DNA from: Paraspadella gotoi | Taxonomy: Eukaryota > Chaetognatha | Direction of reading: 5' to 3' | Assembly: GCA_051294375.1 (NCBI GenBank) | Contig: CM119266.1 | Location: 21,341,987-21,405,986 of the forward strand | DNA: 64,000 nt | In this document: positions 24,860 to 36,281 of the stretch, in pieces | Position numbering within the stretch: the stretch's first letter is position 1 | Layout: each line of letters opens with the position of its first letter | The notes under the pieces: generated by a model | Databases searched by the model: none | The model's input: the letters and a program-made list of their open reading frames with translations, nothing else | Told to the model about the DNA's origin: nothing | Position numbers and translations under genes: made by a program

Positions 24860-26950
24860 AATGGTTTCTTGTTCCTCGACGGAAAATTCTTAATGAGCTG
24901 AGCCGTGGAGAAGGGAAAGCAATAAAACTACGCGGCCTTTTTTCCGTTTTTCATTACTTACGTTCGAAAACGAGGGCCACTAAGAACCCGATCCTTGAGA
25001 AACGGTCTTTTTTTTTTTTTTTTTATTTTTTTTTGTAGCGTCTTCCTACTCTGTCTTGTCTCTATTGCTCTCATCTATCTGTCTCTCACTTCTTCATTTT
25101 TTCCTTTCTCGTCTCCGGACGTTCCCTTCCCTTTTTCCCTGCATTTTCTTTCTTTTCCCATACTGCTCGATTTTTTCACCCTTTTCTTTTCCTTCTTTTC
25201 CCCTTCTCGAAAGTCCCTATCTTCTTTCTCTTTCTTTCATCCTTCTTTTCTACCTCTTCATTTCCTTGCCTGCAGAACTCTCGTTCTATTCTCTCTTTTA
25301 GTATCCTCGGTCTGCTCGATCCCGTTTGTTTTCTCAGGTTCAATGCGGTGGGGGGGGTGGCTCTGTCCTTCTCATTCTCGCTCTCCCTCATCGTTCTCCT
25401 CTCTCTCTCGCAGACGAGCGGGGCTTTATTTTTTTTTGTGTTGGGCACAGTCTCGTCTTCTCGACTAAAGATCTTTCTCACTCGAGAGGACACGATGATC
25501 ATGTCGTCCTTACGCGACTTGTCTTCTTTCTCTCTATTGCAGGGTGTCCCGCGTGATTCCAGTTGTTAGAATGATTCATTATCAGAATGACTTTAGGAGA
25601 CTTATACTAAATACGCGCGGTATTCTTGATATATTCTTTCACTACTTTTTTCGTCTTTCATTATGTCCTCTCCGGTTTTCATTGTCGACTTCTTTATCTT
25701 GTGACGGATATTTTTTTCCGTATGGAGGTGGTGTCATAATGAACCGAATTCCTCTTTCATATTAGCTTTCGACTCTTTTCACTCTGCGTAATGGAACCGG
25801 ATTCGATTACTTGTTCCATTGCCCGCTGCCGGTTATGTGCCGTCCATGCTGCCTCTCGTGCTGCCTCTGTTACCGGGTGCCGATTTAATTGCTCTGTGAC
25901 GAGGTCATCAGTCACGCGCATTTAAGACTATTCCATCTTCCGTGAATCAACCAACAATGCGCTCATTTCTTGCTCCGTTAAATTAATATTGTTTTTTTTC
26001 ATAAAAAAATTGATGCCGGGAAGATTATCCGCCGATTTTAAGATCGTTATCACAAACTAACTCGAGAGATGAAATCACCAGGGACCAGCAATTTAATATT
26101 CCGTGATTAAAAAATTTAACAGAGTGTGTCACTCTGAGTGGAGATGAACGCGATAGCAAATATCTTAAAAAATTGCTAGTCAACTTCAACTCCTTACACA
26201 GATGGGGAAGAAAAAAAATGAACCATAAGCAGGTTCCTCCAGCTTTTAATCCAGACTCTCACCCAGTCTCATTATATTCCACATCCCAGAGCGGAGTACC
26301 TACCGAGGTGGGGACTGGGATCACAAGCTGTTTCCTTATGGTGTGTGTGAGTGAGACGTGTCTGTTCCTGCGGGTATTAAGCATTTACGCGGGTCGCGCG
26401 CGCTCGCCACCCGCAACATCGTGTACCCGGCATGGACAGCAAGTACCGAGTTCCAGACAATCCAACTGCCGAGACGCGAGGTCTAGAACAGATGACAGAA
26501 GCGAGCGACATGAGCATTAGGGCTGACACTTACGTCGTAGCAATCGACCGGATTATGCCGGCTCTGCACCACTCTTCAGCGGTCACTGATGTCTGCTATC
26601 AGATGTGGCGTTGGAAGTGCAACGTAGAAGTGTGTCTTAGGTAGATGGAGCGATGGCCGACCGGTGTGAGAGAGGATGTGTGAACCAGCATTTGGAGAGT
26701 AAATTTTCATGTCCGACATTCTGTACTCTGCATATACTACACTCAGTGATCTACAGCAAGATCTCTCGGTATGGACAAGTTGAAAAAAAAACTTGGTAGA
26801 TATATAAATTTTTATAAATATTACTGCCCATAAATATTTCTTCGTTTTTTATTCGATATGCCTCGACTCCATGTTTAGTTCTGTGTTATTTTTCGTATAT
26901 AAATTCATCGTGTAAGCGTACGTTCTGATCATGCGTGCACTCGATACGCG
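24860..26950 (+). repeat. Insertion-stretched copy of 22094-23460 (probable assembly artefact)
   Basis: Anchors in the same order: 24881-24990 with 22105-22224 ('aattcttaatg', 'gctgagccgtgg', 'gcaataaaactacgcgg'); 25123-25310 with 22443-22590; 25555-25600 with 22722-22765; 25975-26045 with 22955-23015; 26705-26750 with 23234-23270; 26880-26915 with 23400-23435. The right copy is inflated by scattered insertions, up to about 2.3-fold in its 3' half. It reads straight through the 218-N gap, where it shows a pyrimidine tract of about 130 bp. The following 25-N gap at 27291 fits a failed gap fill. Confidence 0.72.
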
Positions 26951-27200
26951 CCAATTGGAGATGTCGCACCGCACAGGGCCGCTTTTCTCAGTTACGTTGA
27001 GCTAGCGATGAGGCAGCACGTTCGGATCGTATACGTTGCACGATATTCTAAGCCCTATTGCTTACGTAGAGCATGGTTCTTTTGGGCAGCGATCTCTTGT
27101 TTTTTTTTATTTTACTTCGGAACAACAAAATTGTTATGGCATAAAGATGGACAAAGTTGGAGAGCGCTCTTCATACGTCTTTACAGAACCGTGCAACGAA

Positions 27201-27335
27201 GTTAACGAGAGAGCGAGAGAGAGAGAGAGAGAGAGTGAGAGAGCAGAGAAGAGAGAGAGAGAGAGAGAGAGAAGAAGAGAGAGAGAGAGTNNNNNNNNNN
27301 NNNNNNNNNNNNNNNGAGAGAGAGAGAGAGAGACT
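27201..27335. repeat. (GA)n microsatellite split by a 25-N gap
   Basis: GA-rich sequence runs on both sides of the 25-N run at 27291-27315. The join falls inside the microsatellite. Confidence 0.95.
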
Positions 27336-28677
27336 AAAATCGGAATTGGAGATTGGCGGAGAATTTAGGTGAATTAATTGCGAGGAACATGTATTCTCTC
27401 GGGTCTCGAAAGATTTTTAAATCTTTTTGACGAAACCAAACCGAGGACGGGTCTACCTAACATGCGAGAAATAACAGTACCGACATTATTGTTATTTTCC
27501 TATTGTTTACGAAGAAGGAAAAATGGAATTAAAAGGGTCGTGATAAATTACTAAAAAGTTAACAAAAGCAAATACAAAGTCAAGTACAATGTCAACACAC
27601 AAAAATGCGAATGCTCGTCCAAAGTTCTCCTGATGTTTTTATTTCATTGATTAATAAATTTAAAAGTTTAAAAAATATTCGACGTATTCGAAAACAAAAG
27701 GAAACACATTTCCGAGCCACAAACAGAGAAGGCAACGGAGAAAAATTTGCGCGGAACATTAAGAGAAAAAAAGAGAGAGAGGAAAAAAAAGGAGTGAAAT
27801 TCGCTTTAACAAACGATAGACAATCACCGCAGGTGATAATGGATCCGGGTATCTCGTTATCGCGTCGCAGGTTCTTCGTCGTCGTCGTCGTCGTCGTCGT
27901 CGTACTCATCACAGTCGCCACCATGGTCGTTGATAATACGATTTGTCTCAATATCTTTTTTTTTCCTGTCATTGTGGTTTCGATTCTCGCGTTGGAAAAG
28001 TCGTCATGGTTGTAACAATTCGCTTCAGTTTTTCGTTTTCCATTACCCTACCTCCCCCCCTTCGCCACTTCGCAATCTACTCCCCTCCCACCCTCCCTGG
28101 CACCCACCGCCGCCATTTTTAGACGCCGCCGCCGCCGTCACTTGAAACGCCACCTCGTGGCTGAAGATCCTTCGAGATTCTCCCCGTAAATAATGGAGAA
28201 AAAGCGAAGAGTGGAAAACCGAGGAAAAAAAAGGCTAATTACTTTCAGAACAGAAATTCGCGGAATTGGGAAATTAACGCTCGTGGAGCGTTGAGTTTTT
28301 CACGCGAGCGGGAAAAAAAATTTAAGCAAAAAAAAAAGGTGAGACGCCGGCAGAGGTCGCGGTGGGGGAATGTAAATTGAATATTTATTGAATATTTTAA
28401 TAGACGAAATATAGTAACGATTTTGTTATGAACAAATTTCCAACTTGTAATTCATAATTTTTGTCGAAGTAGTCGTCATAGGAGTTCTACCGATTGTGAA
28501 CAGTCAGGCACTCCAACTTTTAAAAAAAGATAGGTTCTACCGGGATCTCTGAAAGTGACGAAATATCTGGGCTTCTTTCTGAATTTAGAACAACAGGGGA
28601 ATCATTATTTTCGGAGTAATACATGAGGTTCTCCTGAGGAAGACACCGATGCCACCTGCCGGTCTCAGTAGGATTCC

Positions 28678-28679
<2 letters not shown>

Positions 28680-28747
<68 letters not shown>
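28680..28747. repeat. (CT)n microsatellite
   Basis: An interrupted CT run with one 'cttct' break. Confidence 0.95.
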
Positions 28748-28754
<7 letters not shown>

Positions 28755-28944
28755 TCGCTATCTGTACTCGTCTCAATTTCTTTTCTCTCTTTCTCCTCCT
28801 GTGGTTTCTTTTTCTCACTATTTAGTATTTAGTTTTTCCCAAACTAATTTAATACACGATCGTAACAAACATTTGTCGCGAACGAATTTCTTTCCGTTCC
28901 ATCCTTCGTCTTTCGTCGACCGAACATAAAAACGCGTTTTCGAT

Positions 28945-28976
28945 TTCGAGACTCGCGCGCGCGCGCGCCGAGTCGT
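28945..28976. repeat. Alternating CG run inside a short inverted repeat
   Basis: A run of about eight CG steps is flanked by GACTCG on the left and CGAGTC on the right. Alternating CG can form Z-DNA and the arms could form a cruciform. It sits in a CpG-rich patch (28900-29060), and a promoter role is only a guess. Confidence 0.4.
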
Positions 28977-29479
28977 GGCGGCGGCCATGACAGGTGGCGA
29001 GTTCTATTTTCGCTCGCGCGTCAAGTAATACCGATAAATTCAGATTTAGGTCGCGCGGTGGTTGTAAAAGATTTTGATTGGCTCGCGTTGATGGGATATC
29101 GCGATGGTGGAGAGGGTGTGAAATGGTGTCGGTGGCGGAGGCGATGGAAGTGGATGTCGCTTCGTAAAGTTGTTAACAGAAGTGATGTGTGACATAGGCT
29201 TAAGTTAGCATTTTGGTTTTCTTTTATTTCTGATGTTTTTACTTACTTACGTTTTTTTCATTTTGAATTGAATATGATGGGTATTATATTTACACATCCT
29301 GACAAACTACTATTGAATATGAAATCAAGTAGATTCCCTCGGTAAGAATCAGGAAGAATTCCGACTAAATTTAAAACAAAGAGAAAAACCGAAAAGAAAA
29401 ATTAATTCCTGGGCGCTCTTTTCCGATAGTCGCCCATTTCTGTTGGTTTATTCCAGAATTTAATTTAACTTTCATAATT

Positions 29480-29680
29480 AACCTTAATATGTACCCAATG
29501 TACCTAAGCTAATTATTAACACGAATCCTTAACACTAACCTCATCCTAAACATTTTCCCTAATTTATTTTATTTTATAACCCTATCCAATAACCCAAAAC
29601 TCTAATCCCTAACCCTAATTGCTAACCAAATCCCTAACTTAATCTTTAACCTTAACCTCAAACCTAATCTTCAACTTAAA
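29480..29680. repeat. Degenerate CCCTAA-like tract
   Basis: 'aaccctaa', 'atccctaacc', 'taaccttaacc' and similar words recur for about 200 bp without strict period, as at 12240-12400. Confidence 0.55.
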
Positions 29681-29906
29681 TTCGGAATTAGGGCGTTCTC
29701 GGAAAACAAGGCCAAATTCCTGCTTCTAGACTCGGATACCGAGCCTCTAACTCTCGGCCGTTTTCACCTCCCTTACTCTCGAGGTTTTCCTCCTTTATTC
29801 CCATTCTTTTCTTTTTTCTTAATTTTCCTTTTGTCTACTTTTTTCTTTCTTGCCCCTCTCTTCCCCACCCCTCCCCCCTCCCACCCTCCTCCCCTTTCGT
29901 TCTCAC

Positions 29907-30059
29907 GACCGTCCATCCATCTGGCATAATAACATCGGACGGCGAATGGAATTTCGACGCCGGATTTTTTCTGGGGTCCGCGACCTCGGCGCGCCGGGGC
30001 GCTCTGGGGCCCGGCGTCGTCCGGCGCCGCCTCGGTTCGCCAATCGGCGCTCCATGCAT
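29907..30059 (-). CDS. Weak candidate first exon (hypothetical)
   Basis: On the minus strand an ATG opens 51 codons ending in ...MPDGWTV directly before a GTGAGA donor at 29906-29901. The exon is GC-rich and encodes an Arg/Pro-rich N-terminus; beyond the donor the frame becomes a purine tract, as expected of an intron. No downstream exon was found. The overlapping plus-strand frame is equally open, so the coding strand is uncertain. No family is recognised. Confidence 0.25.
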
Positions 30060-30134
30060 TTAGATGGCAGGATTATTTTTTTGGCGCGAAGAGACGGGGG
30101 GATCGGAATACAGAACCTGGACGAGAGAGAGGAA

Positions 30135-30171
<37 letters not shown>

Positions 30172-30486
30172 CGGGGGTAGAGCGGAATCTTCTATGGGAT
30201 TTTTATCGTCGCTTTCTCTCGCTGTGTGCGAAAGAGAAAGAGAAAGACTCGTGGTAATATTATTGAAAAGTTTCCAGATTCGGTATTTACTCCTTTGCGT
30301 ATAACTAACAAAGGCTAAAAATCATACCTGTGTCTAAGGTTTTGTGCTAATTATAGCCCTTTGTCATTACTAAATATTTTTTAATCTTACTTTTACGGAT
30401 TCTAAGAAGACTCTTCAAATATAAACCTCACCTTTCCGTTTGTCCTCCTCGTCTCTCCATTCAACTTACCTCCAAATCTCCATCTC

Positions 30487-30517
<31 letters not shown>

Positions 30518-30616
30518 TTCTTTCTATATATCTCTCTCTCTCTCTGCCCCTTCCATTCATCCCTACCACTCTCTCCCAAACTCCTCTCCCCCCACATATT
30601 CGTCTTTTCCCATATC

Positions 30617-30760
30617 ATGGCCGGCGACGCCGAAAGGGAAAAGGAAAAAAAAAAGGAAAAGGAATATATGAAGGAAGAGAGAGAAACGTTTTTCCCGGTT
30701 ATGATTGGCAGCCATAACCAGGACGCCGCTCCGGCCGGCGGACCGGAGGAGGAAGGAGGA
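30617..30760 (+). CDS. Weak candidate first exon (hypothetical)
   Basis: An ATG followed by G opens 48 codons: a charged Glu/Lys stretch, then a Gly/Pro/Glu-rich end, up to a GTGAGG donor at 30761. A long pyrimidine tract lies upstream. No second exon was found. The Lys/Glu part is encoded by a purine run and could be non-coding. No function can be proposed. Confidence 0.22.
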
Positions 30761-31445
30761 GTGAGGGCGCCATCGTCCGCCGGCCGAATTTCTGCTTAAT
30801 GGATTATGAATAAACGTAAGACAATGGCAAAAGAACGTCATAAACCCAGCGAACGTCGTCATGGAAACGTTGGCCGGAGAGAGAGTGGCAGAGCATCAGA
30901 GAGAGAGACGAGATAGAGAGAGAGGAGAGGAGGAAGTGGAGAAGAGAGACAGAGGAGTGAGAGAGACCAGAAGTGGCGAGATGGCGGGGGCGAAGGAAAC
31001 GAACTCGGTTATTGAAATATGAAAGTCGCAAAGGAGAGGAGAGGAGGAGGAGGAGGAGGAGGAAGAGGTTGAATATTCGGTATTGCGGTTACATGGCGTG
31101 AAATGGTTTGACGGAGGAAAGGGCGAGATGAGATATAGTGAATATCTTCAAGTTCTTGTGTAGTTATATAACTTATAACAGGTAAAATTAAGAAATTAGA
31201 GAGGAGGTAATGAGGTTGTGTCAATTTTTTCGTCGGTTTGTTAACTTCCGATTATCATTTTATTTATCATTATCATTATCATTATCATGAATTCTAATTT
31301 AAAAATATCACGGGAATATTTTTAATTCTTCACTCTTTTTTTAATAGAAAATCTTTTAAGTTTTTCTTCTCGAAATCCAATCCGGTCATTTCGGTCATCC
31401 TTTTTTCCTGAGAGAGAGAGAAGAGAGAGAGAGAGGAGAGAGAGA

Positions 31446-31493
<48 letters not shown>

Positions 31494-32309
31494 TTATTTC
31501 CTCCGAGGTGTGATTTGAGCTGAGAAGGGAAGAAAGAAATTAGAGAAGAAGAAAGGAAAGAAAGAATAAGAATTTGTATGGATGACACGTCGTCGATATG
31601 CGAGCGCCGCGGAGTGCCAGCGACTGGAGGGCGAGAGAAAGAGCTCAAAAAGAGAGAGAGAGAGAGCGAGAGAGAGAGAGAGAGAGAGAGGGTGTGGGAA
31701 GAGAGAGATAGTAAAGTAAAATATAGTGGTTATTTTGTTATAATTCCCAATTATTTTTCATTTTTCTAGATTTTAGTCGCATTTGATTTGAATTTGTGGA
31801 AAAAAATACTGTTATTGCCTTTGCGTTAATTAAAAATTAAATGAGAAAGGTAGTACAATTACTTGTTGTTGTTTATAAATTGTTATTTGTATTCATTTTC
31901 ATTCAACAATATACTTATGCAATATATATATTCAACAATATACTTATACTTACAAAGACTTTTGTTTCTAAGTTCGCTACGCAAAAACACTAGATGACCG
32001 TTTTTGCAAGAGAACTGAAAACAAAAGACACTTGATATCTCTTTTCACACCAAAATTAGGGTCATTTACACAAAAACGTTTTGGAAAATTTCTAAATAAA
32101 AGTAATCGAGGGTCACAAAAATTAATTTTCACGAATAAAAAAAAACAAGATAAAGTCCCGACTGAAAATTCCGTCCGCTACAATTAAATAAATAGAAAGA
32201 AATTGCCTTCATAGAATTCTTATACGTATCTTTACCCAAAGAAACAATTTACGTAGGACTTTTCGTGACCTGACTTCTTTCCGTAGTGAGTTCGGAATAG
32301 TAATCACAT
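30761..32309. other. Intergenic sequence, no gene seen
   Basis: Contents: GA-rich tracts at 30890-30965, 31028-31060, 31411-31496 and 31650-31692, and an (ATTATC)n-like run at 31253-31287. From 31700 to 32300 it is AT-rich with no support for genes. The VWA-pentraxin gene ends at 32310 on the minus strand, so its 3' UTR probably lies at the right end of this stretch. Confidence 0.5.
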
Positions 32310-34435
32310 TCAATGTTTAGTTTTCTTCAAATTATTGAGATACTTGATCCACTGCCATTTCATAACGTTAGTCTTAGCGCCACCCTTCACTTCGTATTTA
32401 TAACTGGGCGGAACGTCGAAAATGTTGCCCCTCGCGAGATTTCGTCCCGCGAAAAGTCGATTCAATTCTCTTCGCGACAAAACTCGATCCCACATTTGAA
32501 AATCGCAGACGCGTCCGACGAAGCGCTCCCTCTCGTCTCCCGTCGACCCGAGCGAGTTACGAACTCCGCCCATCGTGAAAACTCCGCCGCTTCCGATGAC
32601 GCTCGAGGCGAGCGTCACGTTTCGAACCGGTTTTCCGTCGACGTAGACCCAATGCGTCCCCGTCACTCCGTTCCACGTCAACGTCAGTCTAGTCAGGGTC
32701 TTCGTTTTTGTCGGCAAATCAATTTCGTTCGACGAGGAATTCCCAGTGGAAATTCGCGCGCCTTTTTTGGGTCCGACTCGAAAGGCATCGGCGGGGGCGT
32801 TGGACGAGTAAGAGAGGATCCAGGGATCGCCGTGATCCGCTCGGAGCGCGTAGAGCATGTCGACGGTGAAGGCGAAGAGCGGCGACGATCGTAACGGGGA
32901 AATGAGAACTTTTGCCGCCGGTTTCGATTTCGGGAATTTGAAACAAAATCTGTGGGGCCCTATTTGAGAATGGATAGAGATCTTAGATAACTTGTAATTT
33001 CGTAAAGATCTTTTAAAAAGGCATTTTTGTAGTTAAGTAATATGACTGTTTCAGTTATCCTTACAGTAATAGTTCAATGGGCAAACCCAATAGTTCAATG
33101 GGCAAACCCAATAGTTCAATGGGCAAACCCAATAGTCCTGGGTTCTTGCGCTTGTGAAAAGAGACCTTGCATAAAGAATGACGGGCCGTTTAAGTCCTTT
33201 AACCTTTAACCTTTAACCTTTCTCGTTCGAAATTTGAAGGCAACGGACCGCGAAATCTCCTGCCACACTAGACCCATTCGGCACGCTTCTTGAGTGGGCT
33301 ACCCACACGTTTCTCTCGGTCATCTCATAATAAGGTTTTTTTCTTATTTTAGAAGTAATAATAACTATCCCACTAATCTATTGATTTGGTCTTTTGTTTA
33401 TTCCGTCGCAAACTAACCCTTGTCCTTTCTGCAACTTTTCTGCAAGGATTCCTTCACAATCTCGCGGACGCCGTCAAGATTTCCCACGAAGACGTTCTTC
33501 TTTCCCGCGATGGCATTCAACCCGCGCCGGTCAACGTTGGCGCCGACGCCGATGACGAAAAAATCTGCGCCGATTTCCTTCCACTTGTGTCGCGCCTTCT
33601 TGAGTCCTCTTCGATTCACCAATTTCCCGTCGGTAAACAAAAGGCCAAGCTGAAAAAAATATTTTGATTTCCACTAGTGAGTACCTTAGGTGGGTAAGCT
33701 CATTGTATTGATGTTCGATTTTATCGTAACGCAACGAAAATAAATAATTTTATCGTTATAAAAAGTACCTTCGCTGTGTTGCCTTCTTTTCTCGCTTGCA
33801 GGTTATAGAGGCTGTAAGTGTTCATCAACGCTTCGGCAGTCATTTTCTTTCCAGGGTTATACGTCGTCTGTTTGATGCGAGACTGCATTGGTTGCAATTG
33901 ACTAAATCTTCGATGAAATAAGTATGACCATTAATTGAGCAATGACCACGAATAAATCGTTAATTGTCAATTCAAGTTATAATTACTCTGTCAAAGAAAA
34001 CGCTTCCACGATAATTTCTCCAAATAAAGAGGAATACTTGAAGAAACCGACTCTCGCTCGCTGAGGCCGAACGTCCAAGCCGACCAAGACTTTGTCGGCG
34101 ATTCCCTGTTTATGAAACGCTAATGCAATAAATCCACAAACGGTGCCAAACTTAGTAATCCCGTGATCACGTTTTCTCCGTTCTCACCGCCATGAGATCG
34201 TCGAAGGCCGCCTTTCCGATTCCTTCCATCGGATCCACGATGATTTGAAGATCGATTAGCTGAGGTCCGCGACATGGCCTCGTGCTCGAAACTGTCCAAT
34301 TTTTTTAATTAAAAACGCCAATCATTTAACACTATTATATACATATATTTTATTTTTTTTCATCATTTCTTTTTCCTTACTCGATTTAATAAAAAGTGTC
34401 ATCGACAGAATCCACGATAAAAACTTCGTCGTCAT
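32310..34435 (-). CDS. Secreted VWA-pentraxin protein, 430 aa, six exons
   Basis: Exons (minus): 34435-34381, 34291-34188, 34105-33987, 33901-33769, 33649-33418 and 32959-32310; phases 1, 0, 2, 0, 1 agree. Seen: an N-terminal signal peptide (about 1-19); a von Willebrand factor A domain (about 30-200) with the LQIIVD strand, a conserved Thr at K-M-T-A-E-A-L and the FTDG segment (142-145); and a C-terminal pentraxin/LamG-like domain (about 220-420) with GRVCDFQMWDRVLS (363-376). The metal site is degenerate: DxSxS reads D-P-M-E-G at 38-42, so metal-dependent ligand binding may be lost. The pentraxin domain also lacks the HxCxSW signature and the usual disulfide cysteines. Inference: an extracellular adhesion or recognition protein. 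The exon 6 acceptor was chosen at TAG (32962-32960) because the nearer CAG breaks the frame. Confidence 0.88.
33071..33220 (+). repeat. 21-bp triple repeat and CTTTAAC tail in an intron (SINE-like)
   Basis: In intron 5 of the VWA-pentraxin gene, 'atagttcaatgggcaaaccca' occurs three times in tandem (33071-33133). 'TAGTTCAATGGG' matches a pol III A box. 'ctgggttcttgcg' follows, and a 'cctttaa' run ends the segment at about 33196-33222. It looks like a short tRNA-related retroelement with a simple-repeat tail, but the B box is poor. Confidence 0.4.
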
Positions 34436-35266
34436 TTTTAAAGTCGCAAGAAAATCTCAATTTACGGAAGTAAAAAAATCTTTGTTGTCCGAAATCTTCT
34501 TCTTCGTCAAAAAGAAAATCTTACTTTTTAAACTACTAAGTGTTTAACTAGATGTAAAGAACGTAGTTTTAAAACGATTTCAAATCTCCTCAATCCAGAA
34601 AGAGAGGCCAAAGGAAAGACTTGACTCAATAGGCGATAAAAGTAAATTCACAGTCGCCGCCCAAAAACCGGATTCTCTTTGTTTTCTCTCGAGCTTTGAG
34701 GTGCAGCAATTAATGTGGTAAGATCGAAATAAATTTTAATAAATCTCCTACTAACGCTGCGAGACGTCTTGGTAAATCGGCTTTTAGCGAAACTATATCA
34801 ACTTACTACTATCAACTTACGACTTACAACTAACTAAAAAAACGTTTTATGAAATTGGTATAACCAATATAAAAATTATCCATTCATTTAATAAATAAGC
34901 TATCTTGCCAATGACTTTGGACAGGCTTTGGTGGTTTAAGGCCTCCATCACTCTTACACTCACTCTTGTTATTCTAAAATAATATTGTAGCCACGTGTGT
35001 TTGATTACCACTTTAATAAATAATAATAAAAAACTGTATTATATATTTACGGCACGAAGAAAAGAGAGAAAAAAATGTCAGTCATTAAACACTCGAACAA
35101 CCGCACTGTTACGAAGTTTGTTCTTTCATGATCTCAAGGTGAACGATATCTTTTTCAAATCAATTTTTTTTTTTAAATCTGTTTCAGTGGAACCGATGGT
35201 ACAAATCTGGTTCTCCTTCCATTTTCGTCGACCAACGCTTCGGTGTTGTTCGTCTGTTTCCCCGCA
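34436..35266. other. Spacer between the VWA-pentraxin and cysteine-rich genes
   Basis: About 830 bp, AT-rich. It holds one good copy of the dispersed ~110-bp element (34850-34960). It should contain the promoter of the VWA-pentraxin gene and the 3' end of the cysteine-rich gene. I see no clear TATA box. Confidence 0.5.
34850..34960 (+). repeat. Dispersed ~110-bp element
   Basis: It is nearly identical to the reverse complement of 61465-61580, reading 'gaaattggtataaccaat' through 'tggtttaaggcctccatcac'. A diverged copy is at 190-305. There is no coding capacity and no obvious terminal inverted repeats within the shared part. It is probably a short non-autonomous mobile element. Confidence 0.8.
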
Positions 35267-36141
35267 TCAGTCGATGCAAGGCAGACAGATGTCCCTGGAC
35301 TTCTGCCGGAATCTTTTTTGCGTCGTGCAGCAAAGACCCTTGCCGCATTCGTCAGACTTTTCCATGCTACACATTACGCCTAAATCATTAATTATATTTT
35401 CATTTCAACCAACTTCTTAAACTTAGCCAATTAAAAATAACTTTCGATTGGTTTAATAAGTACGATCAGGTGAAACTGACCCATCGCCTTCGCCGCGCTG
35501 CTGGCCGAACCGTGGTGAGCAACGCAAACGCCTGACGAAGAAGAATTAATTTCATAAAATCTAAAAATATTTATAAATATATCAGTCCGAACGTTATAGA
35601 ATCGCCAAGCTTTTCGCCCCTTTAGTAACTTTTTATTTCCACTCATGCCTCCAATGCACATTTGCTGCACCTGTGGAGACGCAGACGTCGGTGCCGCAAC
35701 ATTCGTCATCGTCGTCGCATCTTCGTCCTTCGCAAGGCGGAGAGTCGCCCATCATCATCTCCATCAAGTTCGTCTTAAAATAAAAACTTGAATTAAATTT
35801 CTTTTATGAAGATTTTGATATTATACTTAATGTAAAAACTCGTATGGACATTGGACATTTTTTGATTGCGTCCGTCCCATTTTCCCGCAATCTTGACTCG
35901 GTGACCAAGTTTTGGTTCATTCAATTATTGGGAAAATCTTTTCGGTTCCCCAACTCGCTCTATTGAAATGTCTCATTCGATTATGATCATGAGTTGACCG
36001 TTCAAAGGGCAGAGGAGAAATAAATCAAGTTTGACAAGGCAGCGAATAAGATTCTTTTCGCTCCCTTTGTCAGTCTGGAAGTGTGGGCGTTTGTTATTTA
36101 TTAATCTCTTACAATGATTTAATTTTAAAATATGTTATTCC

Positions 36142-36211
<70 letters not shown>

Positions 36212-36219
36212 ACTCACTT

Positions 36220-36281
<62 letters not shown>

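Larger units (their letters stand above)
27336..29906. other. Intergenic sequence, no confident gene
   Basis: Contents: a GTC triplet run at 27877-27902; GC-rich CGCCGC stretches around 28095-28135; (CT)n at 28680-28747; an alternating CG run at 28950-28967; and a CCCTAA-like tract at 29480-29680. I found no exon with convincing splice signals. Confidence 0.5.

Noticed and set aside
33071-33133. CRISPR-like or regulatory direct repeats
   Set aside because: Three contiguous 21-bp copies without spacers in a eukaryotic intron; a simple tandem repeat in a SINE-like sequence.
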